The notes beneath the pieces are model-generated. The model was not told where the DNA came from. It did no database searches and saw nothing but the letters and a program-made list of their open reading frames with translations. DNA of 64,000 nucleotides from CAWIUB01 sp963839995 (GTDB lineage Bacteria > Actinomycetota > Actinomycetes > Mycobacteriales > Jatrophihabitantaceae): positions 400,849 to 464,848 of the forward strand of contig CAWIXH010000017.1 in NCBI GenBank assembly GCA_963839995.1, read 5' to 3'. The number at the start of each line of letters is the position of its first letter. The first letter of the stretch is position 1. Below are positions 8,118 through 16,427 of this stretch, in pieces. Made by a program: the position numbers and the translations under genes.

Positions 8118-8548
8118 CCTACCCGCCGATGACCTACCCGCCGAACGCCGAGCCGCCCATCCAGCCGACTCATCAACCGACCGGCCCGCCCGCGGCTCCC
8201 GACGCTCAACAGCTGGCCAGGGCCTGGCCGGAGCCGGCAGCTACCCATGGCGCGCCCGCTGGGCTCACCAACCACGGGCGGGTCAAGCGCACCCGCGTGA
8301 GCGCCCTGTGGGTAGCGATCATCGTCGCGGCGCTACTGATGATCGCGTTGCTGATCTTCATCGCGCAGAACTCCACGTCCGTCACGATTCACTTCCTGGG
8401 CTTTAGCGGGCAGATCTCGTTGGCGGTCGCGTTGCTACTCGCTGCCGTGGGTGGCGTACTGCTCGTCGCAATCCCCGGCACCGCTCGAATCGTCCAGCTC
8501 CGGCGGGCGCTGAAGAAGAACGCCGCCGCGAGCCAATCGAAACACTGA
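8114..8548 (+). CDS. LapA-domain (DUF1049) membrane protein
   Basis: 144 residues. The first 60 are Pro/Ala/Thr-rich and disordered, with a direct repeat of MTYPP at the start. Two helices follow: VSALWVAIIVAALLMIALLI with FIAQNSTSVTIHF, the LapA signature, then ISLAVALLLAAVGGVLLVAI. The end is basic (LRRALKKN). Such proteins are inner-membrane proteins of unknown function in Gram-positives. It overlaps the preceding GlsB gene by four bases, so the two are co-translated. Confidence 0.85.
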   Translation: MTYPPMTYPPNAEPPIQPTHQPTGPPAAPDAQQLARAWPEPAATHGAPAGLTNHGRVKRTRVSALWVAIIVAALLMIALLIFIAQNSTSVTIHFLGFSGQISLAVALLLAAVGGVLLVAIPGTARIVQLRRALKKNAAASQSKH

Positions 8549-8659
8549 CTATCACGCCGCCGCTCACGAGTCGCTCACGACCGGCGCGGCAAAACCGAGA
8601 CCCGAGCCGCATCGCGCGCTCGACGCTGACACGTCGTCCGTCAGATCGGTCACCGAAAC

Positions 8660-8978
8660 ATGACAGTTGCGGCGGCGGGCACCGACTGTCGCGCTCTGGT
8701 AGCTGCGGCTCGCGCCGCAGGCGAGGACGTCGACGCCTGCCTCGAGCTGGCCGAACGGTACGGGCCTGCCTACCGCTACCCGCGTGAGATCAGTTGTTGC
8801 GGTCGCCGCCGAGAGGTTTCTGAGCCTGGTCGGCCACACCCTTGGCCCGGCGCCGCTGGCCTTCGACGAGACCCACGCGCGCAGGGTAGCCGACCTCGAG
8901 ATCTACGTTCGGCAGCATCACACCGAGCGTGACCTTGCCGACCTCGGCAACCGTCTCATCGACAGGTCGGCGCGATGA
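8660..8978 (+). pseudogene. Acyl-CoA dehydrogenase remnant with large internal deletion
   Basis: About 40 residues like the internal CLELAERYGPA region join, after a frame change near 8785, to a 60-residue C-terminus (FLSLVGHTLGPAPLAFDETH and VADLEIYVRQHHTERDL) typical of the small acyl-CoA dehydrogenases that precede PIG-L genes in actinobacteria. A normal member has over 300 residues, so the FAD-binding core and catalytic Glu are missing. Its TGA overlaps the ATG of the PIG-L gene, the ancestral operon junction. Inactive. Confidence 0.65.
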
Positions 8979-10320
8979 CCGCTACGTTCGATCACCGCGA
9001 CGGTGGAACACCCGAACCGCCTGGACAAACGACACTCAACTCCCACACCTGCCGCCAGCGCGGCCACCTGCCCGTGGTGCGCACCTGGTCGTGCTCGCCG
9101 CCAACCCCGACGACGAGACACTCGGCGCGGGTGGTCTCATCGCGATCGCCGCCACCGGCGGCGTGACCATCGACGTCATCGTCGCCACAGACGGCGAGAA
9201 CTCCCATCCCGACTCGCCTACCACACTCAGGATCAACTGGCGCGACAACGCCGGGACGAGGCGACCGCAACGATCGCCCGCCTCGATCCGCACGCGACGG
9301 TGACCTTCCTGGGCCTGCCCGACGGCGGGCTGCGCCAACGCCGGGCCGACATTGAGGAGGCATTGGCAAAGCGACTACAGCCGGATTGCTTCGTGGTGAC
9401 GCCATGGCGCGGCGACCGTCACCCCGACCACGAGGCATGTGCGCTCGCCGCCGGGCGCTGCTTCGACGCCGACCGGATTGCCAGCACTGGCAGTATCCGA
9501 TCTGGGCGTGGCACTGGGCGGATCCGGCCGGCGACGAGCTTCCTGGAGCGCGCTACGTCGCGTCGACCTCACCGATGGCCACCGGATGACGAAAAAGAGC
9601 GCGCTGGCCCACCACCGCAGCCAGCACGAACCGCTGTCGCCCTGCCCCGGTGACGAGGCGGTGCTGCCCGGGCACGTCCTGGCTCATTTCCGGCGGCCCT
9701 TCGAGGTATTTGTCGTTGAAGCGCCGCACGCCGCCGGGGACAGCGGCTATTTCGATGCGCTCTATTCGACGACTGAGGATCCGTGGGCCTGGCGGACCGC
9801 TTCTACGAACGCCGCAAGCGTGACCTGGTGATGGCGTGCCTGCCGCGAGCGACGTTCCGGCGTTCGTTCGAACCGGGCTGCGCCACCGGCCTGCTGACCG
9901 AACGCCTCGCCCGTCGCTGCGACGAGGTGCTGGCATGTGACTGCGCGGTACGTGCCGTTGACTCCACCCGCGCCCGCCTCGCACGAAAGCCGAACGTTGC
10001 GGTCGCCCGACTGGCGATTCCCGACGAGTGGCCCGATGGTTGCTTCGACCTGATCGTGCTCAGCGAGGTCGGCTACTACTGCGACGACTCCGACGCGCTC
10101 GTCAGCCGCGTGTGCGCATCGCTCACCGCTGATGGCGTCCTGGTTGCCTGCCATTGGCGGCATCCCGCGGTCGAGCATCCGCGCACCGCGTCGGAGATAC
10201 ACGATGCGCTCGGCCGAGGACTGAATCGCCTCGTCCACCACGTCGGAGACGACTTCTTTTCTTGACGTGTGGTGTGCGACAGGTCAGTCAGTCGCCCGAG
10301 CCAACGGCATCCTCGCGTGA
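8975..10320 (+). pseudogene. Bifunctional PIG-L deacetylase / NodS-type methyltransferase, multiple frameshifts
   Basis: Reading across frames gives a LmbE/PIG-L domain (HLVVLAANPDDETLGAGGLI with the zinc-binding PDDE, then WRGDRHPDHEACALAAGR with the HxxH motif), a linker ending EVFVVEAPHAAGDSGYFDALY, and a class I SAM methyltransferase (FEPGCATGLLTERLARRCDE, FDLIVLSEVGYYC). Frame changes lie near 9035, 9240, 9475, 9540, 9780 and 10257; at 9780 one added G restores TEDPWGLADRFYERRK. The methyltransferase would end at 10320, overlapping the glycosyltransferase start. The family is thought to deacetylate and methylate sugar or lipid intermediates. As written no complete enzyme is made. Confidence 0.7.
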
Positions 10321-11068
10321 TAAGCACCGTCGGGATAGTCGTGCCGGCCGCAAACGAACAAGCGCACATCGGCGAATGCTTGACCGCGCTGACTGCGGCG
10401 CGGCACCATGCGCTGCCAACCACAGCGGTCTCGTCGAGGTACGGATCCTCGTGGTGCTCGACTCGTGCGTGGACGACACCGCCGGCATCGCCAGCCAGCG
10501 CCGAGGTATCGAGGCCGTGCACTGCAGGGTCGGTCGAGCAGGCGCGGCCCGTGCATTCGGCGCGCAGCACCTGCTGGACAGTTGCCCATCACCACGCAGT
10601 CAGATCTGGCTCGCGAACACCGACGCCGACTCCCGCGTACCGCTCGACTGGATTACGCGCATGTTGTGCCACGCAGAACGCGGGACATATCTGGTCCTGG
10701 GCACGGTAAGTCCCGACGACGATCTCGACCTTCGCCATAGGTATGTCTGGCAAGGTCGCCACCGACTTCACATTGGGCACCCTCACGTGCACGGCGCCAA
10801 TTTCGGTATCCGTGCTGACACCTACCTGGAGCTCGGCGGGTGGCCGGCCGTCACCTCCGGGGAGGACGTCGCGATGGCGCATCGAGCCGCGGTGAACAGT
10901 CGCCTGCGTATCGTTCGAACCGCGGCAATCCCCGTCACGACCAGCTCTCGCCTCGCCGGACGAGCACCCTACGGCTTCGCCGGGTATCTCCGCGATCTCG
11001 TCGCGGAGACAGCCGCCGCTGAGAGCCTGACGCTACGACGAGGACGCCGCAGTGTCGCTTCGAGATAG
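10317..11068 (+). pseudogene. Family 2 glycosyltransferase, frameshifted
   Basis: The N-terminus at GTG 10317 reads VISTVGIVVPAANEQAHIGE, the nucleotide-sugar-binding strand of GT2 enzymes. A frame change near 10430 leads to VRILVVLDSCVDDTAGIAS, IWLANTDADSRVP (the DxD motif) and HGANFGIRADTYLELGGWP with the catalytic GEDVAMAHRA. The last 120 residues are otherwise intact. It closes the acyl-CoA dehydrogenase/PIG-L/methyltransferase/glycosyltransferase locus. One frameshift is enough to inactivate it. Confidence 0.7.
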
Positions 11069-11136
11069 GTGTGCGGCAATGAGACTGGGCGCAGCCGTAA
11101 CTGTCACCGTGTCGACCCGTCGCCCGAAGAACTACC

Positions 11137-11435
11137 TCAACTGTCCTGCGCTGTTGTGTCGTGCGCTGCACCCACCAGCTTGGACTCGGGCGATCCCCGT
11201 TGCCGTAGATAGATCGCGAAGGCGGCCATCGACGCGACAGCGAGAAACTCCGACTGCCAATTCTGCGTCGTCCGGTTCCAGAATTCAGCGGACGTCGCGT
11301 AGCCCAGCCAACTCACCGGGTCTTCGTGCTGGCGTAACAGGTCGGCGTTGTAGGCAGCCTGCCCGGCCCGACTGCGCCGCGAGCGACAGCACAAAGAAGA
11401 ACACCATGACCAATCCCCAGCGAACGGCCGTACAA
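11137..11435 (-). pseudogene. DUF6766 membrane protein, copy A, frameshifted
   Basis: The leftward frame holds GQAAYNADLLRQHEDPVSWL, then AEFWNRTTQNWQSEFLAVAS and YLRQRGSPESK, the hallmark DUF6766 segments (NWQSE near the second helix, RGSPESK at the end). Upstream, in another frame, a hydrophobic helix VMVFFFVLSLAAQ precedes it; the two join near 11365 if one base is changed. Function unknown; family members are small two-helix membrane proteins. A paralogue lies on the other side of the IS256 element at 12953-13287. Confidence 0.65.
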
Positions 11436-11510
11436 CGCGGTCCGCCAGCCGCCAGCGCGGGCCCATGCCGGAGACTCCTCGGACGCGTAGCGACCGGAGC
11501 AATGCTTGAA

Positions 11511-12939
11511 ACCTGTGGATCGAGTTCCGGGGCGGGACGCGCGAGTGGGCGTACCTTCCCGGTGATCGAGTAGGTCTCTCAAGCAGGCCGGCGCTGGAAC
11601 GCTGGTCGGGAAGGTACGCCCATGCTCAAGGTAGTGCAGTCGCAGGAGGAAGCGCAGTCGGCCGCGTCGGTGCCGTCGTCGTCGCTGCTGGATGAGATCG
11701 CGCGGGAGGGTGCGCGGCGGATGCTCGCGGCCGCGCTGCGCGCGGAGGCCGACGCGTATCTCGACGAGTTCCTCGGCGAGCTCGACGAGGACGGGCACCG
11801 GCTGGTGGTGCGCAACGGGCACGCCGAGGCGCGCACCGTGATGTGCACGGCCGGGGCGGTGGCGGTACGCGCGCCGCGGGTCAACGACAAGCGCGTCGAT
11901 GAGGCCACTGGTGAGCGTAGGCAGTTCAAGTCGGCGATCCTGCCGGCGTGGTGCCGCCGCAGCCCGAAGGTCACCGAGGTGTTGCCGCTGCTGTATCTGC
12001 ACGGGCTGTCCGGTGGAGACTTCGTGCCGGCGTTGGAGCAGTTCCTCGGCTCGAGCGCCGGGCTGTCCGCCTCGACGGTGACCCGGCTGTGTGAGCAGTG
12101 GCAGGACGAGCAGAAGGCGTTCGCCAAGCGGGATCTGTCCGGCGTGGACTACGTGTACTGCTGGGCCGACGGCATCCACGTCAACATCCGCCTCGGCGAG
12201 GACAAGTTGTGCCTGCTGGTGCTGATCGGGGTGCGCGCCGACGGCTCCAAGGAGCTGATCACGCTGGCCGACGGCTACCGCGAGTCGAGCGAGAGCTGGG
12301 CCGACCTGCTGCGCGACGCGAAACGGCGCGGCATGCGCGCCCCGGTCCTGGCCGTCGGCGACGGGGCGCTGGGGTTCTGGCACGCGCTGCGCGAGGTGTT
12401 CCCCGAGACCCGCGAGGCCCGCTGCTGGTTCCACAAGATCGCGAATGTTCTCGCGGCGCTGCCCAAGTCCGCGCACCCGGGCGCGAAGAAGGCGCTGTCC
12501 GAGATCTGGAACGCCGAGGACAAGACCCACGCCCTGGCCGCGGTCAAGGCCTTCCAGGAGTTGTTCGGCGCGAAGTTCGGCAAGGCGGTCGCCAAGATCA
12601 CCGACGACCTCGACCAGCTGCTCGCCTTCTACGACTACCCCGCCGAGCACTGGGTACACCTGCGCACCACGAACCCCATCGAATCCACGTTCGCGACCGT
12701 CCGGCACCGCACCAAGATCACCCGCGGGCCGGGGTCGAAGGCGGCCGGCCTGGCCATGGCGTTCAAGCTGATCATGGCCGCGCAGGACCGCTGGCGCGCC
12801 GTCAACGCGCCCCACCTCGTCGCCCTCGTCCGCGCCGGTGCACAGTTCAAGAACGGCAAGCTCGTCGAACGAGAAGACGATCAACAAGCAGTCACGCCGT
12901 CAGTCGAGACCGCGGCATGACCAAGATCGATCCACAGGT
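11511..12939 (+). mobile_element. IS256 family insertion sequence
   Basis: ACCTGTGGATCGA at 11511-11523 and its exact reverse complement at 12927-12939 bracket an intact IS256 transposase. No matching 8- or 9-bp target duplication is visible in the flanks, so the element may have been brought in or rearranged after insertion. It separates two DUF6766 genes. Confidence 0.85.
11622..12920 (+). CDS. IS256 family transposase (mutator type)
   Basis: 432 residues, full length. DDE residues are recognisable: Asp in VYCWADGIHVNIRLGED, Asp in LAVGDGALGFWHALREVF and Glu in TTNPIESTFATVRHRTKITR. The C-x2-H-type motif RCWFHKIANVLAALPKSAH is also present. The reading frame is intact and terminal repeats are in place, so the element may still be active. 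It transposes by a copy-out mechanism using a DDE active site. Confidence 0.96.
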   Translation: MLKVVQSQEEAQSAASVPSSSLLDEIAREGARRMLAAALRAEADAYLDEFLGELDEDGHRLVVRNGHAEARTVMCTAGAVAVRAPRVNDKRVDEATGERRQFKSAILPAWCRRSPKVTEVLPLLYLHGLSGGDFVPALEQFLGSSAGLSASTVTRLCEQWQDEQKAFAKRDLSGVDYVYCWADGIHVNIRLGEDKLCLLVLIGVRADGSKELITLADGYRESSESWADLLRDAKRRGMRAPVLAVGDGALGFWHALREVFPETREARCWFHKIANVLAALPKSAHPGAKKALSEIWNAEDKTHALAAVKAFQELFGAKFGKAVAKITDDLDQLLAFYDYPAEHWVHLRTTNPIESTFATVRHRTKITRGPGSKAAGLAMAFKLIMAAQDRWRAVNAPHLVALVRAGAQFKNGKLVEREDDQQAVTPSVETAA

Positions 12940-12952
12940 ATTGACAATTGCT

Positions 12953-13287
12953 CTAGCGACCGACCTTTTGCTCCCTGTCCGACTGGGTGCCGACGTCTTC
13001 GGGCCTCTTGGACTCGCTCGAGCCTCGCTGTACCAACCACACCGTGGCCAGGATGTACAGGGCGAACTGCAGATACTCCGACTGCCAGTTCTCGGCGACG
13101 TCGACCGCGAAGCTCGACGAAGTCACGTACTGCCAGACCGACAGTCGCTGCCCGCCGTCGACGACCTGCTGGTGATTGAACTCCGCCACGCCCGACAACG
13201 CCTGCCCGATCAGAGCGAGCAACAGCAGAAACAGGAACGCCAATGACAACCCGTTGTCTCTGAAGAAGCGCCTCGCTCGTCGCTCAT
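12953..13287 (-). CDS. DUF6766 membrane protein, copy B (early frameshift)
   Basis: About 110 residues. LSLAFLFLLLLALIGQALSG forms the first helix; then FNHQQVVDGGQRLSVWQYVT, VAENWQSEYLQFALYILATV and QRGSSESKRPEDVG complete the family pattern. The natural ATG at 13287 overlaps the stop of a small membrane gene (ATGA) but is out of frame with RFFRDNGLSLAF by one base, so either the start has frameshifted or initiation occurs at a downstream TTG (13249). Membrane protein of unknown role. Confidence 0.7.
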
Positions 13288-13382
13288 CGGTGCGCCCAAC
13301 CCACGGCCATCACAAACAGCAGTCCCAGCAGGACGAAGCTCGCCGTACCCCAGAACATCAGTCGCATATCAGCCGTCAACAT
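13284..13382 (-). CDS. 32-residue single-helix membrane peptide
   Basis: Reads MLTADMRLMFWGTASFVLLG followed by LLFVMAVGWAHR: one membrane helix with a short N-terminus. Its stop overlaps the ATG of DUF6766 copy B, which supports a real, coupled gene. No homologue is recognised by eye. It could be a regulatory or structural partner of the DUF6766 protein. Confidence 0.45.
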   Translation of the reverse strand: MLTADMRLMFWGTASFVLLGLLFVMAVGWAHR

Positions 13383-13505
13383 CGCACTTGTACGGAGCGG
13401 ATGGCCGCGGCTCGCACCCCGCCGCGGACACGTACCATCCTGGCCTGCCTCCCAGATTTCGGACACCGGCCCTTATAGGGTCCGGACCGGAATGGAGGAT
13501 GGGAA

Positions 13506-13796
13506 ATGTCAGAACGGCGCAGGAAGTATTCGCCCGAGTTTAAGGACGAGGCGGTAAAGATGGTGATCGAGTCATCGCGGCCGATCGCCGATGTTGCACG
13601 GGAGATCCACCTGAACGAAACCACCCTGGGTAATTGGGTGGCGAAGTATCGGGCCGAGCACGTCGAGGACGAGCCGCCGTTGAATATTACGGAGCGGGCG
13701 CGACTGCGAGAATTGGAGCGGGAAGTTCGGGAATTGCGGATGAAGAGCGAGTTCCTGGGAAAAGCGGCGGCCTTCTTCGCCCAGGAGTATCGGTGA
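13506..13796 (+). CDS. IS3 transposase OrfA (DNA-binding subunit)
   Basis: 96 residues. SERRRKYSPEFKDEAVKMVI and IADVAREIHLNETTLGNWVA form the IS3 helix-turn-helix; RLRELEREVRELRMKSEFLG is the leucine-zipper-like dimerisation helix. Its TGA overlaps the GTG of OrfB (GTGA), so OrfB is expressed by reinitiation or as a frameshifted OrfAB fusion, as usual for the family. Confidence 0.95.
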   Translation: MSERRRKYSPEFKDEAVKMVIESSRPIADVAREIHLNETTLGNWVAKYRAEHVEDEPPLNITERARLRELEREVRELRMKSEFLGKAAAFFAQEYR

Positions 13797-14683
13797 GCGA
13801 GCGGTACGAGTTCATCGATGCGCAGAAGGCGTTCTACCCGGTCCGGTCGATGTGCCGGTGGTCACAGGTTTCGGCGTCGGGCTACTACGACTGGCGGTCG
13901 CGGCCGGCGTCGGCGACCGCCGAGCGCCGGCGTGAGCTGGAGGTCCTCGTGGCCGTCGTGTTCGAGGAGGCGGACGGCATCTACGGCTACCGGCGGGTGC
14001 ATGCCGAGCTGGCCCGCGGGCAGGTCCCGGCCAGCCCGGAGCTGGTGCGAGCGGTGATGCGCGATCTCGGCCTGTACCCCTGCCAGCCCAAGCCCTTCCG
14101 GCCCACCACCACGACCCCGGGCGACGCAAGTGCAGTACCGGACCTAGTGGCCCGCGACTTCACCGCCGCCGCGCCGGGCAGCAAGCTTGTCGGGGACATC
14201 ACCTACATTCCCACCTGGCGCGGCTGGGCTTACCTGGCCACCGTCATCGACTGCCACACCAAGGCATGCATCGGCTGGGCGGTCGCCGAGCACATGCGCA
14301 CCGACCTCGTCGTGGACGCGTTGGACATGGCCGCCCGCAATTACGACCTCGCCGACGAGTGTATATTCCACTCCGATCGCGGAACACAATACATGTCCGA
14401 CCAGTTCGCGAAACACGCTACCGCGCTGGGTATTCGCCGCTCGGTCGGCCGCACCGGTATCTGCTACGACAATGCGCTCGCCGAATCCTTCAATGCCGCG
14501 TTGAAAGTCGAGCGCGTCAATCGCACCCAATATCCAACCCTAGAACACGCACGACGTGATATTGTGCAGTACATCGAATTCCGCTATAATCGTCGCAGGC
14601 TTCACTCGGCACTCGGCTATCGGACACCACACGAAGCCTACAACGACTACATCAACAAGCGCGGATCTCTTTCCGCGGCGTAA
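13793..14683 (+). CDS. IS3 transposase OrfB (integrase catalytic subunit)
   Basis: 296 residues from GTG 13793. It has the HTH_21 region (EEADGIYGYRRVHAELARGQ) and the rve integrase core with the D-D-E triad: Asp in KLVGDITYIPTWRGWAYLAT, Asp in ECIFHSDRGTQYMSDQF and Glu in YDNALAESFNAALKVE. The C-terminal YIEFRYNRRRLHSALGYRTP motif is complete. Probably functional. Confidence 0.95.
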   Translation: MSERYEFIDAQKAFYPVRSMCRWSQVSASGYYDWRSRPASATAERRRELEVLVAVVFEEADGIYGYRRVHAELARGQVPASPELVRAVMRDLGLYPCQPKPFRPTTTTPGDASAVPDLVARDFTAAAPGSKLVGDITYIPTWRGWAYLATVIDCHTKACIGWAVAEHMRTDLVVDALDMAARNYDLADECIFHSDRGTQYMSDQFAKHATALGIRRSVGRTGICYDNALAESFNAALKVERVNRTQYPTLEHARRDIVQYIEFRYNRRRLHSALGYRTPHEAYNDYINKRGSLSAA

Positions 14684-14696
14684 GAAACACCACCAA

Positions 14697-14990
14697 TTAC
14701 ATGTCCGAAATTCGCGGAGCAGCCCATCCTGCGCGCAGGCGCTGAAGGAAGATCACGTCGGTGCCGACACGCACCTGCGCCGCATCGCCCCAGACCTCCA
14801 CCCGGCGCACCGCGCTCCCATCCTCCTCGACGTTCAGTATAGCGTCAGCGCATGTTGCGTCAGTGGCCCCACTGACCGACTCGCGGGCCCGCTCAGTGAG
14901 CAGCGCGCACGCCGCGGCACCGTCACGCGCAGACACGGCAGCGACGAACCGAGCGGCGACCTCGCCGGCGTCGTGCGGTCAACGCGGCGG
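14697..14990 (-). pseudogene. Fragment of a small secreted protein gene, cut on both sides
   Basis: Leftward frame: FVAAVSARDGAAACALLTER, then VSGATDATCADAILNVEEDG and VEVWGDAAQVRVGTDVIFLQ, ending in IS3 sequence. Two Cys and the pattern AARF.AAV..GD...AC.LL are typical of Mce-associated/DUF4878-like lipoproteins of actinobacteria. The 5' end with signal peptide is missing: the frame is joined at about 14985 to the truncated ABC ATPase gene. The 3' end is replaced by the IS3 right end. Confidence 0.55.
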
Positions 14991-15660
14991 GCGTGTCCAG
15001 GGCCAGCAGCCGGCCGTGGTCGATGATGCCGACCCGTCCGCACAGTGCTGCGGCTTCGTCCACGTCCTGGGTCGACAACACGACGGTGACCCCGGCGGCG
15101 GCCAGCTCGCCGATGCGCTCCCACACGAACAGCCGGGCCTGCGGATCCAGCCCGGTGGTCGGTTCATCGAGAAACAGCACCGTCGGGGCGTGCATCAGCG
15201 CGCGGGCGATCATCAGCCGCTGCGCCTGGCCGCCGGAGAAGCGATCGACCCGGTCCGCGACCCGATCGGCCAGCCCGAACGCCTCGAGCAGCGCATCCGC
15301 GCGTTCCTCCCGGGCGGCCTTGCCCAGTCCGTGGTAGGCGGCATGGAAGGTGAGATTGGCGCGCGCGTCCAGCGAGCGGTCCAGGTTGACCCGCTGCGGC
15401 ACCACCGCCAGCCGGGATCGGGCGCTCACCGGGTCGCTTGCCACGTCCACGCCGGCCACCCAGGTCCGCCCGCCGGTGGCAAGGATGCGGGTGGTGAGCA
15501 CCCCGAGAGTGGTGGACTTGCCGGCGCCGTTGGGGCCGAGCAGCCCGAACACCTCTCCCGGCCCGACGGTGAAGCTGACCCCATCAACGGCGTTCACCCC
15601 GCTTCTCGGGTAGCGCTTGACCAGCTCGCGCACCCGCACCGCCGCCGCCGGCCCGCTCAC
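14923..15660 (-). CDS. ABC transporter ATP-binding protein (DrrA-like), 3'-truncated
   Basis: The first 225 or so residues are a standard ABC-2 type ATPase: Walker A LLGPNGAGKSTTLGVLTTR, Q-loop VVPQRVNL, signature FSGGQAQRLMIARALMHA, Walker B TVLFLDEPTTGLDPQ and switch His region STQDVDEAAALCGRVGIIDH. After LDTPAALTA the frame becomes arginine-rich nonsense and stops at 14923. That point coincides with the start of the neighbouring secreted-protein fragment, so a deletion has fused the two genes. The C-terminal portion and the permease partner are absent. The nucleotide-binding core may fold but export function is doubtful. Confidence 0.8.
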   Translation of the reverse strand: MSGPAAAVRVRELVKRYPRSGVNAVDGVSFTVGPGEVFGLLGPNGAGKSTTLGVLTTRILATGGRTWVAGVDVASDPVSARSRLAVVPQRVNLDRSLDARANLTFHAAYHGLGKAAREERADALLEAFGLADRVADRVDRFSGGQAQRLMIARALMHAPTVLFLDEPTTGLDPQARLFVWERIGELAAAGVTVVLSTQDVDEAAALCGRVGIIDHGRLLALDTPAALTARRRRGRRSVRRCRVCA

Positions 15661-15715
15661 ACCGGAACCATGCTCCCCATGCTGCAGCCAGCTCGCCGCC
15701 GGGGCGGATGGATCT

Positions 15716-15940
15716 TCACGTCATACGTGCCCGGCGGCCGCATCGGTACCCATAACGCTGCCCGGGAGTGCGAACGGTGCGGGTGGACCTGCCGGGGACG
15801 CATACCTTCATCGGCGCCGGCGCGATGGTGTGCGGCACCTCGATCGACGCCATGGCCTGCGCTGGTGCGCGGCCGCCGGCCCGCAACCGGCCGACGAGAG
15901 CGGCCGCTGCCGCGGCCAATACCGCCGTGATCGTGCGCAC
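15716..15940 (-). CDS. Possible small secreted protein
   Basis: GTG 15940 is preceded by GGGAGG at 8-base spacing. It opens MRTITAVLAAAAAALVG, a plausible signal peptide, then ASIEVPHTIAPAPMKVCVPG. The remaining residues look arginine-rich and may be out of frame. No family recognised. The rest of 15661-16427 shows no other gene. Confidence 0.35.
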   Translation of the reverse strand: MRTITAVLAAAAAALVGRLRAGGRAPAQAMASIEVPHTIAPAPMKVCVPGRSTRTVRTPGQRYGYRCGRRARMT

Positions 15941-16427
15941 CGTGACCACCTCCCTCGATGCCGCTAGGCGGCACACGCCGCCACACTTTTCCTACGGCTC
16001 CCACCGCGGCGATGGATGCCACTGCCGCGGTGGGCGCACAGCCTTCGACCGCTGTGGATGACGCTGTGGACGACCCGGCCGACCACTGTTCAGCTGTGCG
16101 GCACGCTGTGCGTGGGCACGCGTGGCCGGGGTTGGTTGCTGCGACCGCCTCGGCTGGTTCCGTTGAGCGCGATGGGAAGCTCACCTGTTCCGGGGGCAGC
16201 GCACCGTTAGGGTTAGATCGAGTGCGACCGTGGGGTTCGGCGATCATGCTGCGGGGTGGCAGACGCATGGCGTTAGCGAGCCATGCAACCGCGCCGGCCA
16301 GCCGGTTCCAGCCGGGCGAGGGCAGCTGATGAATCCGGCGGCCCCCGCACGTGCGTAGTTATCGATGACGGCTGGCCGATTCGCCGCGGCGACCCGCGGA
16401 CGTGCAACACGCGGAGGGGACGCGCGG

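Larger units (their letters stand above)
13455..14711 (+). mobile_element. IS3 family insertion sequence
   Basis: Two overlapping transposase genes are bounded by ATTTCGGACA (13456-13465) and its exact inverted copy TGTCCGAAAT (14702-14711). The right end lies inside the 3' end of a secreted-protein gene, whose frame now runs into the element. No clear 3-5 bp target duplication is seen. Confidence 0.8.

Noticed and set aside
11313..12887. 524-codon leftward frame opposite the IS256 transposase
   Set aside because: Antisense to an intact, recognisable transposase; no domain signature.
11503..12947. Target-site duplication for the IS256 element
   Set aside because: The 8-9 bp flanks differ on the two sides.
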